DNA of 64,000 nt from Neurospora crassa OR74A (taxonomy: Eukaryota > Ascomycota > Sordariomycetes > Sordariales > Sordariaceae), in assembly GCF_000182925.2 (NCBI RefSeq), contig NC_026501.1, positions 7,109,917 to 7,173,916 of the forward strand, written 5' to 3'. A program made the position numbers and the translations under genes. The notes beneath the pieces are model-generated. The model ran no database searches. It saw only the letters and a list, made by a program, of their open reading frames with translations, and had not been told where the DNA came from. Positions 35,200 through 48,008 of the stretch are shown here, piece after piece. Within the stretch, counting starts at the first letter, position 1; each line of letters starts with the position of its first letter.

Positions 35200-38100
35200 A
35201 GAAGAGGGCAAGAACGAACCTTACTCTCCTACAGCCAGCAGTCGGAACCCGAGAGCCCCCGCTCTACTTCACTCGCGGAGGCCTCAGCGGGGTGATATGA
35301 CTTCTGGCCTGCTTCCGTGGTGTTTGCAGCAGTTTGCCGTTCGCACGAACGAGCCGGCTTGGGATACTACATGCCCAGGTATCTGCCAGAAACAACTTTC
35401 ACGGCAATCTTCGCGAGCCAAGTTTCCTTGACGTCAGCCTAGCTACTAGTATCGGCTCACCAAAGAGGCCTTGCTGAGTCAATACGCAACACGGCTGCAC
35501 ACATCACCTCGACTCGCAGGGTGGTGATGTTGTGTGGCTGTTAAGTGCTTACCGACTGCGCCTCTGCCAAACTTTCCGAATCGCTGGGCAAGAGCGAAAG
35601 AGGCGATGGAATGGGCCTGGCAAATCGGTAAAATCTCCCGCCGCCAGTTCAATGTTACCAAACCGCGCGACCACACACCAAGACCAACAAGACGCTCGAA
35701 AGATTTGGAAAATGGAAAGCACCATAGATAGACAGAGACGTGGTCATGTTAAGCGATGTCCGGGGGTATCCATTTGAGGTTTGATAGATGCGAGCATTTG
35801 ATGGAATGGTTCTCATTGCGCGCATCATGCAGGGCGTTACATAGGTGCCACGATATAGACAAGGATAGTGATATGCATTCATGGCAACCTAGAGAGACGT
35901 TGTTTAATCATGACGTTTGGAGCTAGTGAACCAGCCGTTGATGTTCAGAGTTACGAATATGTAACTTTCGAAGACGGCATATGATTCACTTTCCCGAAGC
36001 AACAGACCAGAGGTAGCAAGAACCACGCACACTGCAAGCCTTTTTTTTTCTTTTTTCTGAAGCATCCTTCGAAGGCCCGGACGGGAGCTGCCACTGGTCC
36101 TATGGGTCCCGGTCTGTAGCAGGCAAGAGGGAGCAGGAGGCAGCCTTCCACTTCCCCGCCCCGCCGTGCCGCGTCGGGTCCAACGTCGTCGCCCCCGCTT
36201 TTCAAGGTATGTTTCCCAAGTCTGGAAAACGTATGTACGCTAGAAAACGGCAAGTCCAACAGTCATTGATTTCAATTTTCATCTGTTTCTTCTTTTCTTG
36301 TCACTTTCTCTTGTTGTTCACAAATGCCTCACGATTTCTTTGTGATTGAGTTTGTCCGTCACACCAATAAAGAAGCATTCGGTTATGCCTCATGCTTTTC
36401 GCGATGACATCTTTGATTAGCAAACTTAGTGAGCTATTTCCTCCAGAGCGGCAAGTGAATGGTGGAAATAACAACCAATACGACGTTGAGATGGAAGAAT
36501 TGGAAGCTTCCATCTTCAACAAGCCCTTGTGCTCCAGAAAGAAAACCAACCTTTTCCAATTTCTGGTTAAAAACCTTGTTCCCCAGCCTTCGTCAACAGC
36601 CAACCGCAACCTTCGAAATACAGTGGTATCTCGGGAGATATCGGGACACGCCTTGCCTCATTCATTCGTGTCACACCCACTTGAAACGGCAAGCCATGGA
36701 TTCCATGCAACTGAAACTCTGGGCATTGTTCTGGGCTTTTGGGCGACGTTTTTAACAGGAGTTCCCTTTTCACACTACAAGTCAACTACACAGAGGTACC
36801 TAGACAGCTGCGCCTTCTATGGGTGGCTTGGTCAGTGGATACACCGACCGGTACAGAAAAGCCCAAATCTCCCCTCCCCCGCTTCTGCTGTCATCGATAG
36901 GAATTGCCCCTGATAGACGTTTATTTCTTGGTTGTCTGTCGATCGAAACACAACGCGAAACAACCCCCTTCGATCCTCTTTGCATATCGCGACTTTCACT
37001 TGTATACGCTGAAGCCATGGCCAGCCTCATCTGACCAAAGTCCTTTCATCACCTCTCAACATATATTGTCATGAAAAGTCGATTTGAAATCCTCAACCAC
37101 CTAGCTTACAGCCGGTCTGGCAAGCGCCGCCAGGCAGCTTCTTTTGCAGATCTGCCGATCCACGGAATGAAGCGAGACCGACCCGACTTTACCTCTAGTG
37201 TAGTGTACACTAGTTGTCTGGTATGGAGGTCTGGATAGGTGATCGTCAGTTCGGGCATCAGGTCTAGTCCGTCCAAGCAGCACGTTTTGAAAGCTGTCGA
37301 TCCTACTGGACACCCTAGTGGTACCGCGTTGAAGATCTGGCCGGATAGGTAAGTTTTGAAAAGTTTGACTCTGCCGGCCGGACGCGAAATCAATAACAAC
37401 AGCAGCAAGAACGACGACAACAAGTGAAAGTCAACGACGGCAGAGCTACCTACCTACAGGTAGAATGTATGTTATGGTCACCGCAAAAAAACCTCAAACG
37501 CCCTTTCGACTCGCCTCTCTGCCTCACCCCGTGATCGGAGCCCGGAGATTTCATAAATGATTTTGAGCAATGCAATGCCGTGTTCGTGTAGCCCAGTCCT
37601 TCATGATGTCTTTCTTTGAGTCCGTCAACCAAAGGGGTCTGGGAGTCCATTCGGGACACGATCAAATCGTCTCTTTTTCGGGACTTTTTCTTCGCCTTGG
37701 GCTGTGTGTGTACCCACCTACCTAGTATACTATGAATGGGTTGCAAAACAACCGCTATACCGTTGGTCATTGGTGTTGATAGCATCGCACCGCATTCACC
37801 AAAAACCCATCCCACCGTCGCTTGCCAGGTCGGAAATTGGGAAGCATGCAATGCGCCTCTGACTTTCTGACCATCTCCATCAAACCGCCTGCCGGATCGA
37901 CGGCGTCTTACAGCCGGCTGCTGGGCCGAGTTCCTGTCTTTTGTCTCCACTCACTTGGATGGGCTGTAGTATTCGAGTGAAATACCCCATCATTCTAGGA
38001 TTTCAGAGGCAATTTGATATTCGCGGTTCATGCAAAGAGCTTGGATACAACGACACTACATGGGGCAACGTTATGTAGAGGTAGCTTCGTTCAGTTTCTT

Positions 38101-41100
38101 CCCTTCTCACACTCAAGACTTGCGTCCATCTACACACAGGAAGTACGTCCCCAGTGATCCTCTCCCCACGTGTGTCTGAGTTTGTAAATGTACATACAAC
38201 TGTCGTCCTCCATTCCCATGTCCCCATGATTGCACTAGAGCTATTCTAGTTTAGGGCTCAGGGATTACCCGATCCCCAGTCGGTTACGCAATAAAAGAAT
38301 ACCTGTCGATGCTGCAAGATACCAGCCTTGCGGATATGTGTACACCACTCACATTTCCAAAAACAAGAGCGCTCAATCCCCCTACATCGTGAGTCGAGGC
38401 GTACAAAGGTCCTTGTGGGAAGCCTGGCCCTATATTCCAGACAAACAACCCTACCGCATCGATGAGTTTCGGTTCCTCGATCGGGAGGTAGCAGACATGG
38501 ATGGGCTGAGAAAGGTGATGGTGCTGGGAACTTCAAGGTGTTGATCCAGGTTGATAGGTCAGTGGGGAACGATACTTCCATCCTACAGAAAACCAGGGTC
38601 TCTCGATTGTGTACGCGCCAGTCTTTTGTAACTAAGGCTCGGTCGTCTGCCATCGGTCTGCACTAACCCAGTATGATTGCATTTGCATAAACAATCTTCT
38701 CGCAGCGTTGATCTCGGCACTTGTATATTTCACACTCGATGGACGTTTACGAACGTGGCTCTTGGGTCAAAGCACGTCACGTTCACTGTCATATTAGTGC
38801 CAGCTCGAAAAGCGTCTAAGGCAGTAAGTATTGTTTGGCGAGCACAGAATTTGGATGGGTTCCTTCCTTCAGTTACTCCTTCCCTCGGCCACAGGCTGCG
38901 GACTCTGTGGAATTCAATCACGAGCATCTTTACGTTCAACGTGTTGCTACACCGGTATGCGGTTTGGGTGAGGCCAAGACCTATTTGCTAACAGCTGTTT
39001 CCTTGAGCTCATCAGCTGCCGCAAACATGTGGCCTTTTGGAAGCTGCGTAATGACGGGAGACGCAGGATTACGTGATAGGATATCAGAAAAGAGGATGGT
39101 GGTTGTAAAGTGATGAGTGGTGTTGGTGAAACGAAGCAAGCCCCAGCTTGGCCTTGGCTGCTTACCACTTTACTGGTCCAGAAAAGATGGACACAACCGT
39201 CTCCAAGAAGAAGAAGGAGATAAGCAAGCACGTTTGACACCGGGCCTTTGCAATCTCGAGTCTCACCAAAGTTGAAGGACCAAATCGGGAGAATTGCACG
39301 GGAACGTCATGCTCATGTCAAATGGGAGCTGCAGTCCGTTCTGCATCCTGAGGTCAGGTCAGACCGTCACATAGAAGGATAACGAGTAAGATTGAAGCTT
39401 CTGGGAGATGGTAAGACCAAAGGATGGGAAGAATGGAATGAAGTTTTCCGTCCGTGTCGAGACTAGATGAAGTCGACAAAAAGACAACCACCATGTCACT
39501 TTGCTCCGGACCCCAAACCCTTGTCAAGCTGCGGCCCCTCACCTCGGTGCTCATCCACATTCCACGGCCAGTGCGCCCATCACGATTCCAACGTAATCCC
39601 TGTCATCCACAGGGGAAATCCAACCTGTTCCCTGGCGCAACTGCCAAAACGTGCTTCCTTCATGGCCCTCTTCAAGTCTTCATCACGATGACAGGGTCAG
39701 CAGAGGACAGAGTTGAAAAAATTCGAGAAGCAGGAGCGATTGGGGCCAAAGGTACACTACACTACCTTCGGTACCTCTAGAGATACGTAGGCATACGTAC
39801 GCCTCATATTGCAGATATTGGATGAAAGTGACAAGGCAGAAGGACCTAGTCAAGAAAAACAATCAGGCAAACAGGGCCTGAGACAATTCTGCTACCCAAA
39901 CAAGTTGCTCGGCCGTGACCCAGCCATTCGTACTAGTATAGAGGTAGAGAGGACTGAAAGCCGCATGTTCAAAATCTTCTTCACTTGACAGGACCCACAC
40001 CATTTTTTTTTTTTTTTCTTCCGCAGGTGTTGAGGTACCGAAGAGGTACCGGAAAAGAGGCCGTGTTCTGCTTTTCGAGGATTTGTATGGCCCAGCCCAT
40101 CTCGGACTGGCTATTTGGTATCCCCGGCCCATACGGCCCCGCCTTCCCGTCAACACATCCTCGATCGAATCGAGTGATCCGCGGCCCAAAATAAGAATCA
40201 CCGAAGCCCCTCCACTCTTCCATGTGTTTCGTGATTTCCATTCTTGCTGGAGTCCTCACATCCCCGGTCATCATCTTCACGAAACGCGCCATTCTATCGT
40301 CCTTGACTCTTTCCCACAATACCCGAAGCGACCTCTGTCTGCCTCTGCTGTTGTCATCAGCAACGTGACCCCATTCCCGGACGAAAAGGTCCTATCATCC
40401 CTCAAGACCAAACCAATAGTTCTTGCCCTTCTCCAAGTAAGTGAGTTTTGTTCAGTTTCCATTATACATGTCCCCAGTTTGCATTACACCGACATGTCCC
40501 ATTGACGTGATCGTGCCGCTCCTGAGCTGGGAAACTACCATGCTGTCGAGCCGGTCTTGCCTTTCTGTTCACTGTGAGTACCGTGGGCATGCTAAGGTAC
40601 CTACCTACCTAGGTAGGAACGGAGATAGGGCCAGCAGCGGGATGGTAGGTCAGTTTCTTTGTGCATTAGCTAGCTCGCTGCTTGTTACGTCAGTGTCGGT
40701 CAATGCAGTCTTTTCAAGCTGGGCTCCACTCCAACGCCGGGCTGCTCAAGTTCCTCAGCGCTACATTCGTCATCGCCCTGTTTCTTTACCCGGCTCGTCC
40801 AGTCGACGGCCGTGTCTACAAGCCACTGTTTCGATACCTTTTTGGGCAGCTTCACCCAACTGCCCCGCTGCATGTGTCTGGGCAGAAGATGTCAAGGAAT
40901 TGCATCCAATTGGGCTGACACTCGATAAATAAATAAAAAGTTTCCTTTCTTCTTCCTCCCAAAGCAAGCAAGAATCACGTCTTTGAACCCAGTCCATTAC
41001 ATCCATCCACTGCCACTTCCTTCACCGGTATTATCCCCCTGGCAGGAGAGACCCAAGAGTAATCGCGCCTTCCAGCCCAAGCACTACTTTGAAACTAAGG

Positions 41101-41599
41101 TATGCTGCCTACCCTGCCCGTGACCCCGTGGTCTTGGTCATGCTCTATGTACTAGCTTCTCCCGTGTCCTTTGGTCATTTTTTTTTTCTCACATTCCACC
41201 AAATCACAACCTTTCTTCTTCCCTCTTAACTAACCTAAGAGTCCCCGTCCTCAGGCGGAAGCTCGACCATCTCCAACCTCCTCAACTTCTGCCGAGTCCC
41301 GCATTCTTGACTCGTCCTGCCCTACGCACGTCCATTGTCTGCACCGCTATCTCGTCTTGTTCGCCTTCGACATAGAACGCCCGGTTTCTGCGCCTAATAG
41401 AATCTGACGCGACCTGAAAGTCCTGATACAGCCCTCGACACCCCCGAGCTCGGCGACGCGTTCACTGCCATATCTGATGAGCACAACAGACGACCGATAG
41501 CAGACATCTCGGTCGCCGTCACCTCCATCAAATCTATATACCATTTAGCAGATTATACCGTCTTTTCAAGTTTCGACAAAGCACTAACAGCCGCCCACC
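35200..41599. other. 6.4-kb gene desert
   Basis: No frame here has a recognisable domain. The longest open frames (36392-36913, 37450-37950, 40083-40505) have compositions typical of random reading and no splice-linked partner. Visible items are TACCTCTA copies at 37190 and 39772, TAGAGGTA copies at 38076 and 39939, one TACCTAGGTA palindrome (40606), T runs near 40003 and 41181, and the pyrimidine-rich leader of the TPS3-like gene after about 41150. Such a long leader/promoter is plausible for a stress gene, but most of the stretch remains unexplained. Confidence 0.5.
39772..39786. repeat. 15-base word shared with 6053-6067
   Basis: TACCTCTAGAGATAC occurs here and at 6053-6067 exactly. It contains the dispersed TACCTCTA word and an internal CTCTAGAG palindrome. 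A 15-base identity between two unrelated intergenic places is not expected by chance in 64 kb. Confidence 0.8.
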
Positions 41600-44573
41600 A
41601 TGACTGTGTTTATTGCCTCGCTGTAAGTTCTCACCAGTTTGGACTCTTTTTTACATTCCATGCGTTTGCATTGCATCTCTGCACCAGGCTACCTTGTCCG
41701 ACCCTTCTACACACCCCTCGGATGGGTGGGTCCGAACAATGAAAAGATGGGAAGGAGGGCATGGATATATTTACTGACTTGCCGGAAACCTTTGCAGCTT
41801 TCTTCCCAAGACCGTTCATTTCAACCTGCCTGGTGCCCGGCCAAGAGGGGCTTCAGCCTCCCAGAAGCCGGCCAGCAAGGCCAAAAAGCTCGCCCCCAAC
41901 ACTCCTCCTAGCCTCTTCCAGCCTGCGCCTAGTCACATCACTCCTCCGCACACACCGACGGAAGACCGCAAGCATCATGACCCTTGGGCAAACGAGGATG
42001 GGTTGAAGGTGCAAATTCCCCAAATGCCCTTCTCTCCCGATGGTAGCTACCGTGCTCCAATCGATCGAAGCTCTCCGACATGGGGCGGCCGGCCGGACCA
42101 GCCGATGTCCCGTGCGAACTCTCCCCCGCCTCCTTCCCTGATCAACAGCAGCCGTGCTCTGAACCAGAAGGCGAGAGAAATGGGTCGCCAAGGCATCACG
42201 CAGCCACGGAGCCTCGTGAGAAGTGAAAGCCATGATCGAGTGTTCGCACACGCCGACTGGAAGATCGTTAGCGCCGATCAGGGTAACGGTGGCTTGCGCA
42301 ACGCCGCCGAGGCAGCTGCCAGGGACGGCAAGCTTGGAGAGTACACATGGATTGGCACCTTGGGCATGCCCACGGACGCCCTCCGGGGTACCCAGCAGCT
42401 CCAGGACATCGATGACAGACTTGCCACTGAGCACGACATGCTGGCTGTTTTCTGTTCGGACAAAGACTTCGACGGTCATTATTCCCACTTCTGCAAGCAG
42501 ATCTTGTGGCCCGTTTTCCACTACCAGATTCCGGACAACCCAAAGAGCAAGGCCTACGAGGATCACTCATGGAAGTACTACGTAAACGTCAACCAGGCGT
42601 TTGCCGACAAGATTGTTAAGAACTGGAAAAAAGGAGACACGGTCTGGATCCACGATTACCACCTCCTCTTGGTCCCTGGAATGATTAGGAAGAAGATTCC
42701 CGAAGCCAAGATTGGGTTCTTTCTGCACGTTGCCTTCCCTTCTTCGGAGGTCTTTAGATGTCTAGCTGTTCGCAAGGAGTTGCTTGAAGGCATGCTCGGC
42801 GCCAACCTCATTGGATTCCAGATCCGTGAGTACGCCAGACATTTCCTCCAGACTTGCAGCCGCATTCTGAGCGTTGAGGCCACCCCGGATGGTCTTCAGC
42901 TCGAGGACCGTTTTGTCGACGTCATCAACCTCCCGATCGGTATTGACCCTGTTAGCCTCAGCCGTCACCGTGGTGAGAGTGAAGTCAAGCGCTGGCTGGA
43001 CATCATGCGTGAGCGCTATGCAGGCAAGAAGCTCATCGTAGCCCGTGACAAGCTTGACCACGTCCGCGGCGTGCGCCAGAAGCTCCTCTCTTACGAGATG
43101 TTCTTGAACATGAACCCTGAGTGGAGGGACAAAGTCGTTCTGATTCAGGTTGCCCTTTCAACAAGCGAAAAGAGCGAGTTGGACGCTACCGTTTCTGACA
43201 TTGTGACCCGCGTCAACTCTTCGTGGGCCAACTTGGCATATCAACCTGTGGTCTACCTCAAGCAGGACATCGACTACGCCCAGTACCTTGCGTTATTGAG
43301 CATTGCTGATGCTCTCATGATCACCAGTCAACGTGAAGGCATGAACCTCACATCCCATGAATACCTTTTCTGCCAGGATGGCAAGTTCAGCGAGAAGAAG
43401 CACGGCTCATTGATCCTTTCTGAGTTCACGGGTACTTCCTCGTTGTTCAACGGAAATGAGTTGTCGGTGAACCCTTGGGACTACAGGGCTTGTGCAGATG
43501 CCATCAAGAAGGCTCTCGAGATGGAAGGCGAGGAGAAGGAGCGCCGCTGGAAGAACCTATACGAGGCCGTCAACGTTCACACCGGCTCGCATTGGTTCTC
43601 AGAGTTTATGCTCCGCCTAGATAAGGTCTACGAGGAGCAACATAGCCGCGATCAGACCGCAGTACCTCGCCTCTCCATGACGACGTTGTTGCAACAATAC
43701 GAGCGCACTAATCGCCGCCTTTTCATCATTGACTTTGAGGGAACCCTTGTCAGCTGGGGCCCCGTTAATCAAATCATTCCGGTTAGCCCTCAACGCACCC
43801 TGGATGTTCTCAACGATCTTCTGCTCGATGAGCGCAACACTATCTATGTTATGTCTGGTAGACGTCCAGAGGAGCTGGACCGTATCTTCCGCCGCGTTAC
43901 CAACCTCGGCTTGATCGCCGAAAGCGGATGCTATCTCAAGGACTGCGGAAGCAACACCTGGACCGAAATGGCCGATGCCAACAAGATCCGCTCTTGGAAG
44001 AGTTCACTCCGGGACATCATGACCTACTACTTGGAGCGTACGCCGGGAGCGGCGATTGAGGAGCGTCGCTGCTCCTTGGTGTTCCACTACAAGTCTGCGG
44101 ATGATTACGAGACGGCCGCTACACAAGCTTCCGACTTGGCCAGCCACATCAATGACGCATGCGAGGACCAACGCGTTCACGCTATTCCAATGGACGGTTG
44201 CGTGCTTGTTGAGCCCATAGATTGGACCAAGAGCACCGCGGCCCAGACGATCTTTGATGATTTGCAGCAACGGATGGGGCCAGATGAGAAGCACAAATCC
44301 CCGGTTGACTTCCTCATGGTGGTTGGCGACGGTCGTGACGACGAGAAGGTCTTCAAGTGGGCCAACCAGTTGGGCACTGATGGAACAGTACAGGAGGTGG
44401 TGACTGTTAGCCTTGGCAATAGAAACACTGAGGCTAAGGCGACGGTAACCCAGGGCGTTAGTGGTAAGCAGATCTCTCTTTATTTCTTTTGTTTTTGAAG
44501 CAGTCGCTAATGTGGTTTATGTGATTTTGTAGGCGTTCTCGCAGCTCTCCAGAAGCTATCCCAAGTCGTGTAA
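41600..44573 (+). CDS. trehalose-6-phosphate synthase/phosphatase complex regulatory subunit, TPS3/TSL1-like
   Basis: Exons 41600-41622, 41798-44463 and 44533-44573 give 909 residues. The 23-base first exon encodes MTVFIASL and joins to FLPKTVHFNLPG, the conserved start of this family. Residues about 110-600 are a GT20 glycosyltransferase domain (HDYHLLLVPGMIRKKIPE, FFLHVAFPSSEVFRCLA, ALMITSQREGMNL). From about 645 follows a trehalose-phosphatase-type HAD domain (LFIIDFEGTLVSWG, IYVMSGRRPEELDRIF, VVGDGRDDEKVF). The HAD nucleophile motif DxDGT reads DFEGT (Asp653, Glu655), so the second Asp is Glu, and the GT20 part has GFQIREYARHF where active enzymes have GFHTYDYARHF. Both changes fit the non-catalytic TPS3/TSL1 subunits that stabilise the TPS1-TPS2 complex in yeast (TslA/TslB in Aspergillus). 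Trehalose is a stress and spore sugar. A spliced alternative C-terminus (GTGTAAGC donor at the stop) is possible. Confidence 0.9.
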
Positions 44574-46183
44574 GCAGTAGCCTTCTCTTTGAGGCCACAT
44601 TTACCGACTCATGACATATAGGGTTCCTGCTGAGCATCAGCGTCGTCGAAGTTCTATAACTATTCCGTCTCTCGTCAATATGTGAGCAATCCGGGCGTTG
44701 CTTGTTTGCTTTGCTGCAGCATCCCCCCTTTTGCGTGGCGTTTTGCGTTGGTGGAATTTTTGGCATTTTGTATCGCAAGCCCTCTCCAGTATTGGAGGGT
44801 GCCTGCTTTCAATGCCTCCTCTCCTTTTATGATTTGTTTTCTTTTCACTTCATTTTCATCAATATTTTCTTGCAGCACCACACACATGTTCACCGATATG
44901 CCCAGCGATCTGCGATCATCAAGCACTGCATGGCAAAATCTGAAAGCTAAGGGAACTCGTTTAGCGACAGAAAGGACACGGTCTTGACGAACACTACATT
45001 GGGCGGCGGTGTGTACATGTATGGTGGTGATTCTCTTTCTTCTTTTACGGCAACAATGACACGTGGTATGGAAAGCATGGGATTATGGGAAACGGAAAAT
45101 GGGGCGCATCATGATCATTCTTACACTGCACCACAAGGTAGTATATATATATAGAATAAGGTAGCCAGGCGCGGGCATGGTTCATCGGTTTCTTATAAGG
45201 CCTTTCTTCGTCTGTTTGTGTTTTCTTGTCGAGATAGCTTGAAGATATTTGTGATATGCGTCGAGACAGTAATTTGACATGATGTGGTGCGTGGACGCTA
45301 CCCTAGAGAGCAAGAGAGGTGTCAGTACATCATACTGCACACTGGGCGTTGCATTCGAAGCTCGCATACCTGCCCCGTCGTACGATGCAATGCTCATATG
45401 CATTAATACCACTTCCAGTCTCAAAGCCCCCGTCTCGATCACATAAAGAATAGAGAAGATAGACGGTCATTGAGGGGAATGTCGCGATGGTGACGATGAC
45501 ATCACTTCCCCAGAACTGTCCACATCTTCGTCAGGTAGGTAGGTACTGTATTGTTCATATGTAAAGCACAGCATCCCTGACCTCCCATTGCGGGATGCCC
45601 CTGGGCTATGATGCTTACTTAGTGCGGGGCAGGGCAGGTGAAGAGATGGCGGGGCAGTAAAGTGCTGTGTCATCAATCAACCCCTGTCAACTTACACGTA
45701 CCTACGGCAACGACATCGGGCGTCCGGCATTGATGCATGCGTCTCGGCCGTATATCGGAGAGCCGCAGGATCCTTGGGAACCTCGATGACTGGATGACCG
45801 TTTGCATTTTTTTTTTTTCTCTTTTTTCACTTTCTTTTCGTACTTTGAACAAATTCTGAGCAGATAGACTTGATAATTCTCAAGTGTCAGCAGTACAGAT
45901 TAGTTACGTGTTTCTTCAAGGTAGGCCTGCAGATTGTTGCGGTTCGTCTGAGGGAAATTTGGTAATAGTTATCCATGTTACACAAGACATACATCGCCTG
46001 AACTTTTCCGAGATTCATCTGACAATCCTGCGCCACTCTACCTGTCTCCCACCTCCAGGTACCTATTTGTAACATTCCCGAAGCTGACGGAGACTCATCA
46101 CCAGAGACTGTTGACCAGAATACAACCTCTTCAACAACATTCGCAGTAGACCAGTTCTAGTCCCGAAAAAAGAGATCCGCGCC
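44574..46183. other. intergenic between TPS3-like and aminotransferase genes
   Basis: No gene supported. It contains a TA-rich stretch (45140-45155), a T run near 45810 and a TACC repeat (45532-45548). An intron-like GT...AG could lie in the TPS3-like 3' untranslated part near 44572-44622. Confidence 0.5.
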
Positions 46184-48008
46184 ATGGCGAACTTCCCTCC
46201 TCCTCCGGTCAGCACCATCGACTGGTCCAACGTCGGATTCAAGGTCCGCGAAGGTGGGTAGTGGAATAGACCCGAGTCCCTGCATCTCCTCTGCCAGATC
46301 CCTTCCACCTCTATACATTCAGTCCTCTGCAATCATTCATGTTCCACAATGTATCCATGGGTTGGACGAGAGAATACAACGGGCCAATCTCCACGACTAC
46401 GCGTAACACGAAAAAAAAAGCAACAGTCCGCTAACCTCTAACCATTTTCACTTCACAGTCAACGGTCATATCGAGTCTTCCTACTCCGTCAAGACGGGAA
46501 AATGGTCCCCGCTCAAGTTCGTCAGCGACCCCTACTTGCGCATGCACGGTATGGCGCCCGCCCTCAACTACGGCCAGCAAGCGTACGAAGGGCTCAAGGC
46601 CTTCCGTCTTCCCGGCAACGACTCGATTGCCATTTTCCGCGCCGACAAGAATGCGAGCCGCATGCAGCACTCGGCCGAGTACATCAGCATTCCGCCCGTG
46701 CCGGTCGACTTGTTCATTGACGCCGTGAAAGCGGCCGTGGCTCTCAACGCCGAGTTCGTCCCACCCCACGAGACGGGCGCGGCCCTCTACATCCGCCCTC
46801 AGATCTTTGGAAGCTCCGCGCAGCTCGGTCTCAGCCCGCCTGAGGAGTATCTCTTCTCCGTCTTTGTCATCCCTACGGGCGTGTACCATGGTACTCACCC
46901 CGTCAAGGCGCTCATCCTGGAGGAGTTTGATCGTGCCGCGCCCAACGGTACCGGTAGCGCCAAGGTTGGTGGCAACTATGCGCCTGTGCTCCGCTGGAGC
47001 GACAAGGCCCGCAAGGAAGGGTATGATATCACCCTCCATCTGGATAGTGCGAGGCACGAGGAGGTCGACGAGTTTAGCACCAGTGGGTTCATTGGCGTTC
47101 TTCGTGGCGATGGGGGAGAGGATGACGTTACTGTTGTTGTGCCCAGCTCCAAGGCCGTGATTGATAGTGTCACGAGCGACAGTATCCAGGAGATTGGCAG
47201 GAGCTTTGGCTGGAAGGTTGAGAAGAGACCGGTAAGTGATTTCTGTCTGCTGCTTTCTATTTCCCTCCTTACCTCTACCTTGTGTTTATTCCGACCTCTG
47301 CCCGGTTTTGTCGTCGGTGTTTTGTGATCACGGCATGGTGCCAATATCGGATGAGGGACCCGGGAGTGGTGGAGGCTTCGATTTCAGATGCAAGCCGGAA
47401 GCAAAGTGCAACGGAGGGCATCCTTGGTGTATGGTCCAGGCCTTGAGTGGCTTACGACCTCTACCTGGCCAATACCTTCCTTTTTACCGGAGAATGACTG
47501 GCGAACGGAAGGGGTGTTCCACAACAGTCGGAGATATTCTTTCCCATGGATCTCAACCGGATATCTGGATCGGATCAGTCGCTAACACCCTGTTTTACCA
47601 CCCACACAGATCAAGTACTCTGAACTCCCCTCCTTCTCCGAGGTCATGGCCGCTGGTACCGCCGCCGCTCTCGTCCCCATTCGCTCAATCACTAGACGCG
47701 TTAAGACGTCATCTCCCCAGTCACTCGCTTCCAGCACTGCTACCCAAGAGCACGCTCGTGTCTCCTTCAACAAAGAGGCCGAAGAGGAGACAGTCACATA
47801 CCTCCCCGATAACCAGGAGGACGCCGGGGACCTTTGCCTCAAGCTGCTCTCCCAGCTTAAGGGAATTCAGCTCGGAAAGATCGAGGATAAGCTCGGCTGG
47901 CGCTTTGCGGTTACCGAGGAGGATGGAAAGAAGGCAGAGGGTGCGGAGAAGGCTCGTTCTAGTGAGGGTCAGGGCAAGGAGGCGCAGACCGTTGACCAGA
48001 TGGATTAG
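46184..48008 (+). CDS. branched-chain amino acid aminotransferase-like (PLP class IV)
   Basis: Exons 46184-46253, 46459-47231 and 47610-48008 give 413 residues. Fold type IV aminotransferase signs are LNYGQQAYEGLKAFR near residue 55, YIRPQIFGSSAQLGL, the PLP lysine in SAKVGGNYAP (Lys192), EFSTSGFIGV and, after the last splice, FSEVMAAGTAAALVPI. The reaction exchanges the amino group between Leu/Ile/Val and their 2-oxo acids with glutamate. No mitochondrial presequence is evident, so it is probably cytosolic or specialised; fungal paralogues of this type also occur near secondary metabolite genes, which is not the case here. Intron 2 is 378 bases, long for this genome, and carries one dispersed TACCTCTA word (47270). 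The protein ends in a hydrophilic tail of about 35 residues rich in Glu and Lys, beyond the usual family end. Confidence 0.9.

Noticed and set aside
36392-36913. 173-residue + strand open frame
   Set aside because: No domain, no signal of coding composition, and overlaps other frames; kept as unexplained intergenic DNA.
37450-37950. 166-residue - strand open frame
   Set aside because: No recognisable domain or splice partner.
40083-40505. 140-residue + strand frame that ends beside a GTAAGT donor-like site
   Set aside because: A donor alone is weak; no second exon with matching phase or known family was found downstream.
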